A stretch of DNA of 64,000 nucleotides from contig OX467083.1 in NCBI GenBank assembly GCA_950106755.1, forward strand, positions 161,501-225,500, read 5' to 3'. This DNA comes from Climacium dendroides (taxonomy: Eukaryota > Streptophyta > Bryopsida > Hypnales > Climaciaceae). This document shows, one piece after another, positions 35,535-48,457 of the stretch (position 1 is its first letter; each line of letters starts with the position of its first letter). A model generated the notes under the pieces. It made no database searches and had not been told where the DNA came from. It was given only the letters and a program-made list of their open reading frames with translations. A program made the position numbers and the translations under genes.

Positions 35535-38500
35535 TCAGAAGGAAGTCAAGGGTGGTTGAAAAGGAACACTTCTGATCACCCAGTGACAATTTTGAACGTC
35601 TGGATGTTTTTGTGAACATATGTTTGTCACTGTAGACATCTACTTTGACACCGTCATGTCCACTGCACCTATCTGTTCATCACTATCTCTTAGATCGTGG
35701 ATAGTAGTTCGTGCAGTACTGTAGACTTGTGAACCTATAACATCCAACATCACAGTCTATGAATTATTTGTTTTGGTGGCAACCAAATGTATACGTCCCG
35801 AGGAAGAAAGAAAATTTTCCACAAATATTAGGTCCTGTTTCCAAAGAACATGAGCGTAAACTGCAAATGAGGTTCATTTCCTTAGTACTTCAGAATGGGA
35901 TAAAAAAGCAATGCCAAGCAATGAAACCCGACGCCCAAACGCCTACTTCTTGCAAATTGTAATTGATAAGTGGCTTCTATTCCTTGAAATCTCTTTGTAA
36001 CTCTCTTCTTTTAACTACAGGGCATCAATTCAAACAGAGGTAGGACATGTGAATGTGCTGGAGTTGACTTCCAAAGGCCCTAGGTGCGTCCAGCATCATG
36101 TCCAGTAAGACGCATTTATGTCTACAGGAATACCACAATGTCACCCACAGGCTTGTACGTGACATCAACACGTCTGAATAGAAGATAAAAAGGTATTTGC
36201 TACACGTGCTACGTTTGATATGGGGTGCTACGCCTAACATCTTGGAAGGCACCGGAAAGTTATATAAGTTTATTCATAAGGACATTGACATGTTCTGCTT
36301 GACGTTAAATCCTGCGCAGGCAGGTCAGAAAAAGCATTGGGTGAAGCTACGCAACACTACATCCCATGCACTTTAAGGACTGCAGCTCTAAGCAATCAGT
36401 GGTTTCCATGGCTAAGGAGGGCAGTAAGGTTTGCGCTTTGAAATTATAGTACATTATAGGCACTACTTTCTTAGAAGAAGCTAATTTAGTATCATTTAGA
36501 AGCTACCTAGGTAGAGGATAGCCATACAATACAGCAGAAGAAGAATGAATTGTATTGATGGGACTTCGTTACTTCCAAGAAGAAAAAGTGGTTACAAGTT
36601 TCATTTCAATAAGTCCCCCAGAAAAGATGTAGAAAAGATAAAGACAAGGTGAATTCCAAGTTCTACTCTAAAGCTTCTAGTTTTCAAGCTCTAATTTGGT
36701 AGAGCCTCAAAGAAATGACTTAGAGCCAAAAAAAAAATTAAAAGGTGAAAGGCAAGTTCTAATTTAGAAATTGTATTTTGAAGAAGCTTCAAAGAAATGA
36801 CTTAAGGAATACAAATAGAAGGTCAAAGCCAAGTTCCATTTCACAAATTTTATTTTGAGGAAGCCTAATTCAAACTCTAGGATATTCTTTTACTTTAGAC
36901 CCCACTTACAGAATAAAAATAGAAGGTCGAAGCCAAGTTCCATTTCACAACTTCTAATTATTCACTTGGAGAATAAAAATGGAAGGTCAAAGCCACTTTT
37001 GAATTTCCTAAGAACATGTGCAATGAGACGCAGTCATGCCTACTAGGACACGACAGTGTCATTTGTGATGTCATGCAAAACATCATCGCAACATATCCCC
37101 TTGTCCATTTCAAATTGGCAAAAAACGCATTGTTACTAACACCAAGTCAGACATCATGATGTCCGAGTTGATGTCTACATGTCAATTGTGATGTCTGATG
37201 AAGCACACGAATGTTAACTTCCGACCTAAGGGCCCTCTTGAAAAATATAACACCCGATGTCACACATGGGGCTGTCGCTCCGTCATGGGACTTAGACAAA
37301 CCCTAGGCCCACATTCGGCCTTCCTCTTCCTGCAGCCGCTCTTCTTCCTTCACCTACACTCGAATTTGCAAACTTCTAAGGAGTTGAGCATGTTTCACCA
37401 GTTTGTGGACAGCATTGTTGCTGCTGCACTCACCGTAGGGATGGAAAAATCAATAGCTGTAGTAGATGGAAGCCCCCGTCGCAGCAGGCGCCTAAACAAG
37501 ACCAAGCACCGTGTAGACAACTTCCTCCCTCCTTCGCTTCCTCCTCTCCCTCCTCTCCTCTCTTCTCCTCCTCTCCCCTCCCTTCCCCTCCCCGCCCTGC
37601 CCCGCAAGCCTCCATCATGGCCTCCAGTAGCTCCCGTCAATTCTAGGAATTAAAATTGGCGTCATTGAATTGTATAGGCAGATTAGGGTTTCATCCATTT
37701 TTTCCATCCGTGACACATTGAGGCTTCAACTGATGTCTAATTGAACATCACTAGGAGCGTTGGGGAGTTTAAGCTTGACATTGGGATTATCTTTGTTCTC
37801 TTGTTGATGCATCTCTTGTTTGAAGGTGGAGGAGCAACGTGCGGAGGTGGAGCGTGGGAGCGTGGAGGTGGAGCGTGGGAGCATGGAGGCGGAGCGTGGG
37901 AGCGTGGGAGCGTGGAGGTGGAATGTGGAGGCGGTAAGGACTCCAACACCCAAGCGGGGAACCCTGGCACCCTTGCACGGAGCCCCCACGCAAGGGCGGG
38001 GAGCCCTTGTGCCGCGGCGGGGAGCCCCGCACAGAGCCCCCCCGGTGCCGCCCCTGCGGAGAGCCAGCCTGCGGGGAGCCGCGCCGCCCCTGCAAGCAAC
38101 CCCTCTGCGGGGAGCCCCCTCGGCGAGGAGCCCCCTGCCGCGGGGAGCGCCCCTGCCGTGGGGAGCCCTTGCGCCGGAGGAGGGAGCCCCTCCCGCGCCG
38201 CAGCTCCTTCAGCAGTGGGAGCCTTATAGGTTTTTGATTTTTTTTTTTTTTTTGGTTTTGCTTTGTTGTTGTCTTGTGTTGTAGTGAATTTTCAATCTCT
38301 CTCCTTACACTCCAGTACTTTGGGTTCCATTTGCAGGAGTGATCCTAGTGTTGGCCTTTGAGAATAGCATGAGAAAATCCTTGTATTGGCTTTTAATAGT
38401 AATGTTTTTATAAACATGCAGATGTCCAATGTGATGTCCTTCAATGCACCACATGTCACGTTCTTGGTTCTTAAGCGTCTTGTATACAGAGGAGTCGAAC

Positions 38501-38677
38501 GGTGGACGTCCGTTAAAACGTCCTAATGTTAAATTGGACGTCCAGGTGCTGGAATTGATGTCCAGGAAAGCACACCATTCTAGCATGTTAGTTGGACGTT
38601 TTGTTCTTTTAGTTTTGAGCTGTGATTGCCTTGCGCAGGTTTTGGGTGAGGTTTTTCATTGTTGGCCGCTAGCTGAG
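35535..38677. other. Region between the two divergent CACTA genes
   Basis: About 3.1 kb, expected to contain both promoters and non-coding 5' exons. Scattered GACATC and GATGTC words, an A-rich degenerate repeat around 36660-37000 (CAAAGCCAAGTTCCATTTCAC), a CT-rich run at 37530-37600, and GC-rich tandem words at 37830-38200. Long frames here are by-products of the simple sequence. Confidence 0.5.
37830..38200. repeat. GC-rich tandem words GGAGCGTGGAGGTGGAGCG and GCGGGGAGCCC
   Basis: Two adjoining simple arrays: a purine-rich GTGGAGGTGGAGCGTGGGAG type at 37830-37930 and a CGGGGAGCCCC type at 37960-38190. The Pro/Gly/Arg-rich frames in all directions are artefacts of these. Confidence 0.7.
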
Positions 38678-41268
38678 ATGGCCCCCGATTCTCGGAGAAA
38701 GCTGCCCGTGAAATGGGCAGCACCGTCTCGGCATCATGCTGACAGCGACAATGACGATTCTACCGCTGAGGAGGTACACGCTAGAGGTCGGCCACTCACA
38801 GAGCAACGGTCGAAGCAAAGGAACGATCCTCGGCATGTGAGTAGTCGTGTGAAGGACAAGGGCAAAGCTGTAGCAAGTACTCCAGCACCCAAGAGGTGTC
38901 GCACGGGAGTGTCACGCACAAGAAGGAATGAAGCACAGTTGTCTATGAGCGAGGACGACTCCATTGACTCTGAGCCCAGGTGACTCGTGCCATCTAAACC
39001 TCTTATGTGGTGTGTTATTGAAAGGAGGTTGGATGTTTATATTCGATTTTGTGGCACAATTTACACCACAGAGTTGCCCAATTCAAATTCTTTTCATGTC
39101 CGTGGCATGGGGGCTCTATAGCTAAACCGCATGCACTTCAACGTCTATAGTGTTTATGTGGACATTGTGTCAGACACAGTACGCTGGCTTCTGCATTTCA
39201 ACGTCTTAGTCTTCTGTCTAAGTAGATGTCCAAGTTGATATCTGAGTTGATGTTCTAACGAAGATCGAGTGGCCGTTGACTTGCAAGTGCTGTTTGTATT
39301 TGAGGTTTCATAGGACCACATCTCGATCTCCTAACACGGACGAGGAAGAAGAATCAGACGACGTAATGGTCATGGAGAAGGAGCCTACCACACCTCTACT
39401 TCGCAAGATCAATGTGAAGAAGGAGTGCAACAACAAGCGCAAGCAATATGTAGAGGTGAACGAACGTGGTTCTTCCCGTGGGAAGGCAAAAAGCTATTTG
39501 ATAGCAGATGTGAAGGCTTTTGCCAAGGGATTGAATCCTTTGTTTGGGTGGGCTGACCAGCCATTGGATGAGAGACAACGATTCTTTGATAGAATCTACG
39601 CAGGTAATGTGACGTGACCGAAATTGCTTGAGTAGGTTGTGAGTTCTTTTTTTGAATTTGATGTCCTCCTAGACGTCATGATGTTGAATATGACATTTGG
39701 ATGAGCATCACCATGCCTTTTGTATTGACGTCTGCAGTGGTGTCCAGATGTCTATAATGATGTTTGTACAGACATCATTGTGTCTGCGAAATTAAACTAT
39801 CTCGGAAGTCTTATCGTTTGTAAGTGTCTTGTATTGTGACTGTCTTATTTCAGACTAGGAAGTTGGAGGCGACCAAGTGGAGATAAATCCTTCTTGGTTT
39901 CCGAAGCATGTGACGAAGACTTTGATCAATGTTCGCCATCATTTGATGAAGTTGATCGATGGGGACTGCCCTAAACCACCAGAAGTTGATGCCTCCGTGT
40001 GGAGGAGGTTGCAAGAGAGGCGCAGCTCGTCAAACGCCAAGGAGAAGTCCGCGCAGATGCGTACAGTTTCTAAGGCGAAGGGGTTCAAGGAGGCACAATT
40101 GAGGCTCATTGAAAAGAATGTCATAGGTGAATTGGTGAGAGTCCTCCACTTCCATTTGTTTCGGATGTCCATTCAGACATCATGTTGCTTTGTATGATGT
40201 CTGCATTTATGAACCTCATGTTTGAAATGATATTTGCGTGGACATCAATGTCGAGACCTTTAATTGTTTTTGTGTGCTAGACCCTACAACTTGGACGCAT
40301 ACCTTATGAGTCGGAGGTGAAGGAGGCAACGGACAAGGAGTATACTCGGCGCCAAGCGGAGACCCGCAACTCACCTCATGACTACAGTCTAGATATACAA
40401 GAACTGCAGACGTCGAATGCAGAGTTGGGAGGGCGCCTTGGTCGAGTAGAAGAGCTTCTCCAACAACTCCTTCATTCCCTTGGAGGCAACAATCTTCAAA
40501 GTCATGTTGTCTCAAATGTAGGAGGTGGTGGTCAAAATGCTGGATGCGATGTCACTCTTGTAAAGAAGGTAGCTGTTGAGGACGTCCCCACAAACGTCAA
40601 GGGGGATCTTTACGTCAATGCTGACGTCGGTGGTGACGTTGCTGAAGACATCGCATATAACGTTGAAGAAGAAGTGGACTACCTGAAGGACACTGTTTTG
40701 GACGTCCAGACTGACAACAACGCTGGTGCAGACGTCCAAGAAGACGTCCAATTGTGCATTGTGCAGACCATTCCCAAGCACAGCGATGCTTCAGTAGACA
40801 TCGGAAAGGACGCGGAGAAGTCCTCCACAGACCCATATGCCATTTCCGTGGATGAAGTTCCCCCCGCCGAAGTGCAGACGTCTGCTCTTGCAGCACAAAC
40901 CGGTAGAGTTCAAGAGGTATTTTACACACCCTAAACCGTATGACAAGAGGTCATTGGATGTCATTCATGTTTTTTTCCTCATAAGAATTAGGCTTTGTGT
41001 CCTTGCATCCACATGTAGCCCAAAATGTGAGGAGTCCACATTCTCTAAAGTGTTTTATGTTATCGCTTTGTTCTAGGTGGCAAATATGCAATCCTCTAGG
41101 CCGTCTACCCGTTCCAATCGGGTCACAAGGACTGTACCAAGTGTAAAGCCGTCCAAGTTTGTGGCCCCAACAAAGCCCTTGAAGGCAAGTGCACCGAAGT
41201 CTTCGAAGGCAAGCCCTTCTATGGTGGTAGATCCCCCTAAGAAGGGAGAGGCACCACGCAAGAAATGA
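38678..41268 (+). pseudogene. TnpA-like CACTA gene (Transposase_24 type), five exons
   Basis: Phase-consistent exons: 38678-38979, 39314-39603, 39854-40134, 40281-40916, 41077-41268. The protein begins MAPDSRRKLPVKW and is basic and Ser-rich, and includes KSYLIADVKAFAKGLNPLFG. It then has a block like the En/Spm Transposase_24 domain (PEVDASVWRRLQERR, then NAKEKSAQMRTVSKAKGF), a coiled coil (LGRVEELLQQLLHSLGG) and a Lys/Pro-rich tail. One TAG at 39856-39858, immediately after the third acceptor, fits a CAG-to-TAG change; otherwise the gene is open. In En/Spm the equivalent protein binds subterminal repeats. Unusually, exon 4 is rich in GACGTC words, giving repeated Asp-Val in the protein. Confidence 0.7.
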
Positions 41269-41699
41269 ACACACAATGAGATTCTTACCAATCTTGAAGT
41301 TTGTATTGAAATTATGCCGTTCTCTGACGTGGACAGTGGTTCCAAGAACATGGAGTCGTTGATACCTGTGTCAAATGGAATGCAGAGCGCGTTGCAGAGG
41401 ACGCCCCGAGAGACAGGAGGACATTAGCCCCAGCAATGGGACGTCGCTGCAGACATTCGCGTGTTTGGAAAGTAGCGGACGGGAAAAGAAACTGAAGAGG
41501 TTGCCTTCATACGAAATTCTCTTATATGTGTTTTGCTTTGTGTTGATTTCTTTATTCGGCTTAGTCTTCATTTTCAGCTTTGACTTTGTGTTCTACCGTG
41601 ATCCTCCTTTGTGAGACATGGTTGTTTTTTGTATTGGATTTTCTATTCTATGAATATGGACATACTCCTATTTCAAGTCATTGTCAATTTGTGGATGTT

Positions 41700-42699
41700 G
41701 TTGATGTCTGAAGCAGCATCCCGTATCCCGCCAAGCAATTAATTGTAACGTCAAAATGTCCAATACAATGCATTCATTAAGCATGACGTGTCTCATAGCA
41801 CACATCCGCTCAGACATCTTCATGTCCAATTCAATGCAAATACAAAGCATCGGAGTGTCCCAGACAACAAATCCATCGGACATCATAATGTCTAATGCAA
41901 TGCACACAAAAAACATCCAAATGTCCAACACAATGCACACAGAAAACATCGGAATGTCCAATAAAATGCATCCGCGAAAACAGTGGAATGTCCAACAAAA
42001 TGCATACATGCGTTGCAGAAGATGTCCCATGAAACAAGTGTGTTCATAATTGCATCTCCTCCTACTTAGATCTTCTAACGGGACGTTACCGCTGACATCC
42101 TACAATGCATCCATCCATCTGCTACCCTACCATGTAGGTGTGCTGCCTCGTGCAAGTAGACATCTCCTATGACAGTGACTGCTTTGAGAAGCACGCATGT
42201 GCAAATTCCACACGTCAGGATGGACATCTCATTCAACATACAAATGTTTCATTTGACATCATAAAAGCCATGCAGATGTCCACAGCAATGTCTCAGCAGA
42301 CATCCGGAATTGCTAGGGAGACCAGACAAGTGGTCCCAAAAATGCCACGTCAGCATCCGCGGATGCCACGTCAGCCGATTCCGTCAGCTCTGACGTGGCA
42401 TGCCACGTCAGATACACGTCAGATGCCACATCATAGACGGGCAATGGATGAAAAAAATGACACTCTGGCTTTCCCGCGCCTATGTGGCAGCCACAAGTCA
42501 ACTTCCTAAGCCCCCCGTTGACCAAAGTTTTTTTGGACATCACGATGTCCAGCCTGAAAATCTGCGTGGACGTAGCATGCAAAATGCATGTCCACGGCAG
42601 CATGGTCTAATTGGACGTCCACCCTGACGTAGACACGTCAAGTGCGATGTCCGGATGTCAAAATTGCGATGTCTCGGCGGATACAGTTTTCTTATAGTG
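41700..42699. repeat. Right subterminal repeat region of the CACTA element
   Basis: An irregular array of about 30-33 bp units at 41755-42005 (e.g. AATGTCCAACACAATGCACA), followed by GACATC, GATGTC and CCACGTCAG words up to the inverted terminus. Half-sites lie in both orientations, mirroring the left end. Confidence 0.8.
42391..42410. promoter_or_regulatory. 20-bp perfect palindrome TGACGTGGCATGCCACGTCA, right
   Basis: Identical to the palindrome at 30256-30275. It lies 289 bp from the right terminus; the left copy lies 498 bp from the left terminus. Further half-sites GCCACGTCAG lie at about 42348 and 42364. Confidence 0.7.
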
Positions 42700-44762
42700 T
42701 CATCCTCCTACCTTTCCCGCTTGGCTGGCGTCTTTGTTGGAGTCTTTGTGGGCGCATCCTTTTTGGTTGGCTCCATCTCTTCATCCTTCTTCTTTATTCC
42801 GGATTCCGAAAACCGTTCTGTTTGGTGAAGAACATCTCGGACTTCAAATATGAACCTCTCCATCTCCTCGGAATACTCTGCCAAAACTAAGACAGCCTTA
42901 CCTGCGGCTTCCGGTCCTACCTCATGGATTCCCTCATCATAGAGTTTGGCTTTGTTTACAACATCCGCAGTGTTGAAAACAAAGGCCCCAACTCTCCTAA
43001 TGGCCCCCTTAAACTCTACGGTAAGCCGTTCCACCTCTCTCTTCTTTTCCTCACCCTTCTCAATTTGCCGCTGGAGATCCGCATTCCTCTCAGTCAACTC
43101 CTTGATGCGGGTCTCCCACTTCCGGTTTTCACTATCCCGGATCAACCCTTCTACTTTCTCCGCGAGTTTTGACACATTGATCCTTCCAAGTAGTCCACAT
43201 ACATTCTTCACTGCTCCTCTCTCCGTGTCAAGCTCCTCCCGGACTCTCCCTAAGTCCGAAATGATCCTCCCCAAAGTATCCTCTCCTAGAACTTTCGGTT
43301 CCGGCGAGACTTTCCTCTTCTCTCTCGATCCCTTCTTAGAAGAGATTGAAATCCTCTCAGCCTCTGTCCTCCTTTCGGAAGGCTCCTTCCTTCTCTCTGA
43401 GGATTCCTTCTCAGATCCCTCATCTGGTCCCTCCTTTCTCTCTTCTTCCTCTTCCTCTCGGGGTGGAGTAAGATTAAGTTTCACTAGGGTGGCTGCGGCC
43501 TTGTACATGGTCTTTTCTGAAGTTTTCAGAGTACCTAGGAAGTCATATAGGTGAAAGAGGAATGACCCAATGGGGGTGGCCTTTGCGTTTCCTAGGGTGT
43601 TCACCATCTTCCCTACCAGATCTTTCACTATTCCTCCCCAAAACACTTTCCTTTTCCCACTCAACGCTCCGAAGATTGTATTGGCCCAAGTTATCGTGAC
43701 CCGGTTTGGCCGTTCCGGATACATGATCGATACTACAAATTCTAATATCCTCCTCTCTCTTGCCACCTTGCAATCTGCTACTGCATAGCCATCCTTAGGG
43801 TGAGGAGGATTAGAGAATTTACCTTCCGCGAACTTGTGTACCCGCGAAGCCATCCCCTCTCCAGGTCGAGGAAAGTCGTAGACCCTCTTCCAGATGTCCA
43901 CAGTCCACCTTCCGGGCAGAGCTCGGATGGTCTTGATCCAATCGTTCGATTACTCCTTCATCAGCTCCTGGATCATTTCCTCGCTCTTCAAGCTCCATGG
44001 TCGGCAAAGGAATCTCGCACACCCGAGTTGGCCCAGATCCTCCTCCAGCTGCTTCCTTTCTCCGTCATCTTTCGGAATCACTGGACAGATGCTCTTGATC
44101 TTAAAAGAAAATGACCCGCTTGCTTCCGCCTTCACCATGGTTGCAAAACTCTCCAAAACACTCACCACTCAAACCTCCTGCCTTTTCTTGCCACAGCTCC
44201 CGGTCAATCCTTTTCCTCTCCACGACAGGATCCGGAAAGTAAGATCATCCAATCCTCTCACACCTCTAAAGGCAGACCTTGCTCTGAGAGCGTTTCCAAA
44301 CCACAAAGACACAATGAGGTTTGAGGAACCAAACCCCTGCGTATCCCTTCCTAGCAGTCACAGCCGTTGGGAAAGTAGCCGTTTCCGCAATCATCGCGGA
44401 GGAAACTAGCCGTTAAAACGGTCCTCCGTGATGTATGGGATTACCGTTGGATCTGGGATTTCCTCTTCCCGATAATCTTCCGGTAGCGTGCGGATGCGTT
44501 TGCTTCCGGCCCCGGTATATTTTTCGACCCCTGTTCCGTTCCTCGGATGTGGATCCGGTTCCGGATCTTTAGGAAAATAGGAATCTTACAATATCTTTTT
44601 TAACCAAATTATGTATCTACTACTAATCCAATAGTGAGGTAGGGTTAATATTGGTAATATAATTAGTTTGTCATCTTGCAAATCAAAATTTTTTACCAAT
44701 GTCCACTCCTTACTTATATATTCTATATAACCATCCTCATCCTCTCATTTTGGTCTATGACA

Positions 44763-44775
44763 TCACCCCATTTTC
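44763..44775 (-). other. Polypurine tract of element C
   Basis: On the minus strand GAAAATGGGGTGA directly abuts the 3' LTR start TGTCATAGACC. Position and composition fit a plus-strand primer. Confidence 0.8.
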
Positions 44776-47700
44776 AAATGTAAGCGTCTCTACGAACACT
44801 AAATTCTAGGACTCTAAGGTTGGTCAGGATTAGAACTATCCGGATCCGAATCTGGTTCAGAAAACGTCTCTAGGTTGTATCGTTTGATCCTGGATCCATT
44901 GGTCCGAGTATCAAGCCATACTCCTTGAAGATTCTCAAGCTGGAGTGAACCATTGGGAAAGATTTGGCTTACCCGGTAAGGTCCCATCCACCTTGTATGG
45001 AGTTTCCCCGGAAACTCCTCATGACGGTTGTCATATAGTAACACTAGTCCTCCTTCCAACACACCATGATCTTTTGGTAACCTGGCATCGAAATCCTTTT
45101 TTCTCTGGTGTTGGACAACTATGGTACGCTCCAGAGCATCGATTTGAGTTTCCTCCAAATCCTCAATTGCCAGTAACCGGAACTTCGGATCCGGAACTTG
45201 ATCTCCTCTTCTGGAGGCCATGACCCTCAATGTCTCGATCTCCATTTCGATTTTGTGCAATGCTTCTTGTCCAAACACCAAAAAGAAAGGACTCTTACTA
45301 GTGGTAGTTTTATCTGAAGTGTTGTAGGCATGGACTGTGGAAGCTAATTTCCGATCCCAATCCGTCTTGTGTGCGGAAACCATCTTGTTCAAATTCTTCC
45401 CTACAATCCCATTTGCTCTCTCAGTGAGACCATTTGCCTTTGGATTGTAAGGTGTCGTTTTTCTGTGTTTGATTTGGTAAGTGGATGTTATCTTTTCAAT
45501 AACATCATTGAGGAAATGAGTTCCTCTATCACTGACCAATTCTAACGGATGACCAAATTACATCATAATTTCTTCAAAAAGGAAAGAGGCTGCAGTAGAG
45601 GCATCATTCTTCCGAGTCGCCCTTGCTTCCACCCATTTGGTCGCATAATCTGTCGCTAGAATGATGTACTTCTTCTTCCGGATGCTGGCCGGATTGATTG
45701 GTCCAATAAAATCAATTCCCCACTTCTCAAACGGAGCAAGCGGAATGATTGGAGTTAGAGGCCAGTGATTTTTGAATGCAGGACCTTCCGTCCTCTGGCA
45801 CTGATCACAACTCTCCACAAACATCTTCACATCTCGGATCATGGAAGGCCACCAATATCCGGATGTGCGGATTCGGTTCACAGTCATCATTGCTGCAAAG
45901 TGTCCACCTGAGGATCCCGAATGTAGAGCACTCATCACTTGCTTCCTTTCCCTTTTTTCCAAACACCTTCTGAGTTGTTCATCTGGTCCTATTTTGAACA
46001 ACACCCCATGGATCAAAGAATAAGGAGCCACCTTTTGATGAAAGATGATCCTCTCTTCTCTGGAAAGACCATCCGGATATCGATTCTCCATGAGATAATC
46101 GATAATCTCTTGGTACTCTGATTCAGCTCCTCCTTCGAGATGGTATACCACTGCCTCTAGTGTAGAAACAGATTCGGGCTGCAAGACCTCCTCGTCCTCC
46201 TCCGGAAACTCATCCGGAAAGTTTGCGGAAATTCCCTCTACTGCTTCCGGTCCTCTTTGCCTGGAGAGGAAATCAGCATTGGCGTTTGCCTTGCCAGATT
46301 TCACTACTACCTCGTAATTGAACTCCTGCAGCAAAAGTATCCATCTAGCTATCCTCCCAGAGAGATCCGATTTATTTACTAGATACTTCAAAGAATCATG
46401 ATCCGTGTGAGAGATGATCTTGTATTCTAGAAGGTAATGCCGGAACTTCTTGCAAGCATAGACTACCACAAGTGCTTCCCTCTTGGTTGTGGTATACTTC
46501 CTTTCAACTAGACTCATTTGCCTACTGGCATAATAGATAGGGCATTCTTTCTTTTCCTCATACTGCCAAAGAATCGCCCCTAAACACCATCCGGATGCAT
46601 CTACGGTTACATGAAATTCCCAGATCCAATCCGGTGGAGAGAGGATAGGAGCTTTCACCAATCTGCTTTTCAAATCCTCAAAGGATTTCTGTCTCTCCTC
46701 AGTCCAGACAAACTCTGTCTCTTTCTTCAGAAGTTCAGTCAAAGGAATAGCCAGTTTGGCATAACCCTCTATGAATCTTCTATAGTAACCTACACATCCT
46801 AGAAATCCTCTAATTTCCTTTACACATGTTGGAGCAACTAAAGTCAATATAGCCTTGACTTTATCCACATCAACCTCCAGCCCATTCTTGCTAACAACAT
46901 GTCCTAACAAAATCCCGGATTTCATCCCCATGAAACACTTACCTGGATGTAACTTCAATCCGGTTTCCTTGCAGCGGATGAAGGTCCTCTCCAAGAACTC
47001 TAGGTGTTGATCTTCATCACTGAATATTGCAAAGTCGTCAATGAAAACTTCCAGAAAATGTCTGAGGAAGTCACGGAATATGTCCATCATCAATCTTTGG
47101 AAGGTTCCGGGTGCATTACATAATCCGAATGGCATCCGGTTGAATGCAAAGGTCCCCCACTTCGTTGTAAAGGTAGTCTTCAACTGGTCCTCTAAGCGGA
47201 TGGACACTTGGTTGTATCCGGAAAATCCATCCAGGAAACTGTAACATTCCTGACCGGAAACTTGGTCGAGGATGATATCCGTGAATGGTAAGGGGAAATA
47301 ATCCTTCTTCGTGGAGGCATTCAGTTTTCGAAAGTCTTGACAGACTCGGATCTTAACTTTTCCATCTGCCCCTACCTTCTTGGGAACAACCACAATGGGT
47401 GAAACCCATTCTAAATTGTTCACCGGATAGATGAATCCGGCTTCCAACAATCGGTCTATTTCCTCTTTCACCATGAGGGAGTACTTCGGATTCAGTCTGT
47501 ACTGAAGTTGCCAGATTGGAATCGCTCCATCAACAAGGTCAATCCGGTGTTGCCCTAGATCCGGTGGAATCCCAGTAAAATCCGTTGGAGTCCATGCAAA
47601 CACATCCTTGTACTTCCTCAACAACCTAACATAATTCCTCCTTTCATTTCTGTTCAGTGATTTCCCTAGGAAAAATGATTTTCCTGGTTCAATCTCTACC

Positions 47701-48449
47701 TTCTCATAATCAGAAGGATTGACAACATTCTTGATCCGTTCTGGTCTCAGTTCCTCTGATTGTACTTGGAAATCACTCCATGGAACATCAGTCTTGCCCT
47801 CAGTCAAATTGACTGTAGACAAATTTCCTTCAAGAATCTGTTGCCTAATCCAATCTGATGATAGCGGAACACTGCCCTCTCCAAGTAAACGATCCTCTGT
47901 TTGACTGACTGTAGATCCTCTTTCCGCATCTGGTTTCTTCTCGGATGTTAGCTTGCCTAACTCTTCCACGACTTTAGGAAACATGAAATCTACCTCCGTC
48001 ATTCCACTGAATTCTTCCACCACATGTAATGATGCCAATGAGTAATCCTCTGGTTCTATCCAGTCTGAGGTGTAGCCTTCCGATTCACTTGTTTCTCCCA
48101 TATGTTCCTCATTCTTCCAAGGGATCCGGACACCAGGATTCCCAATGATGAATTCCTTATGTCCCCTGTGACAACTCACATTTTTTATTTTTATTTGTTT
48201 ACCTTTTTGAGTGGACCGGAAATTAGAAATAGGTATCCGGATTCATCTAAAAGAGAAAGATAAATCCAAAAATAGTCACAAAAGGACCTTACGGAACTAA
48301 TCCGGTTTTAGGTAGAAGCGGATCGGATTAGATTTCCAACCGGATAGTATTTCCAACCGGAATCTCGTTGACCGGATTGGAGAGAAGCGGATGTCAAGAA
48401 CCGGACCGGATATCCGACCGGTCATACAGACAGTCCAGGGCGTCAGGAC

Positions 48450-48457
48450 TATATAAA
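48450..48457 (+). promoter_or_regulatory. TATA box of the family E LTR
   Basis: TATATAAA about 315 bp before the ORF start at 48772, within the LTR. A start site near 48480 would put the ORF inside the transcript made from each LTR. Confidence 0.6.

Larger units (their letters stand above)
29758..42699. mobile_element. CACTA element, 12,942 bp
   Basis: Perfect 14-bp inverted termini CACTATAAGAAAAC, with similarity continuing about 15 bp further. The 3-bp duplication TCA lies at 29755-29757 and 42700-42702. Removing the element and one TCA restores a 34-bp sequence aligning without gaps to the empty site at 59651-59684. It carries two divergent genes, a Transposase_21 type (minus) and a Transposase_24 type (plus), the standard En/Spm pair. 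GACGTC, GACATC and GATGTCC words are spread over the whole element. Confidence 0.95.
29295..44138 (-). pseudogene. LTR-encoded protein gene of element C, 3' LTR copy, split by CACTA
   Basis: The gene runs 44138-42700, then after the CACTA element 29757-29295. It starts ATG GTG AAG with the family motif KQLEEDLGQLGC, then a block including NRVTITWANTIFGALSG, a Glu/Lys/Ser-rich coiled coil and a basic C-terminus ending KKALK. Two nonsense codons, TAA at 43950-43952 and TAG at 42708-42710, correspond to CAA and CAG in the 5' LTR copy, so both are C-to-T changes. The product resembles those of LTR families A/B and E over its whole length. Function unknown. Confidence 0.75.
27958..44762 (-). repeat. 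3' LTR of element C, interrupted by CACTA
   Basis: Starts TGTCATAGCAC and ends GGTCTATGACA on the plus strand. It is 3,860 bp after removing the CACTA element and one TCA. It is collinear with 57865-61728 throughout. It contains the LTR-encoded gene (44138 to 29295). Confidence 0.9.

Noticed and set aside
37395..38284. Several long Pro/Arg/Gly-rich frames on both strands
   Set aside because: They overlap in all directions over simple GC- and CT-rich arrays inside the CACTA element and show no domain or splice structure.
39300..41268. An independent host gene inside the CACTA element
   Set aside because: The Transposase_24-like block, the divergent placement beside TNP2 and the element-specific GACGTC words fit the standard TnpA partner gene.
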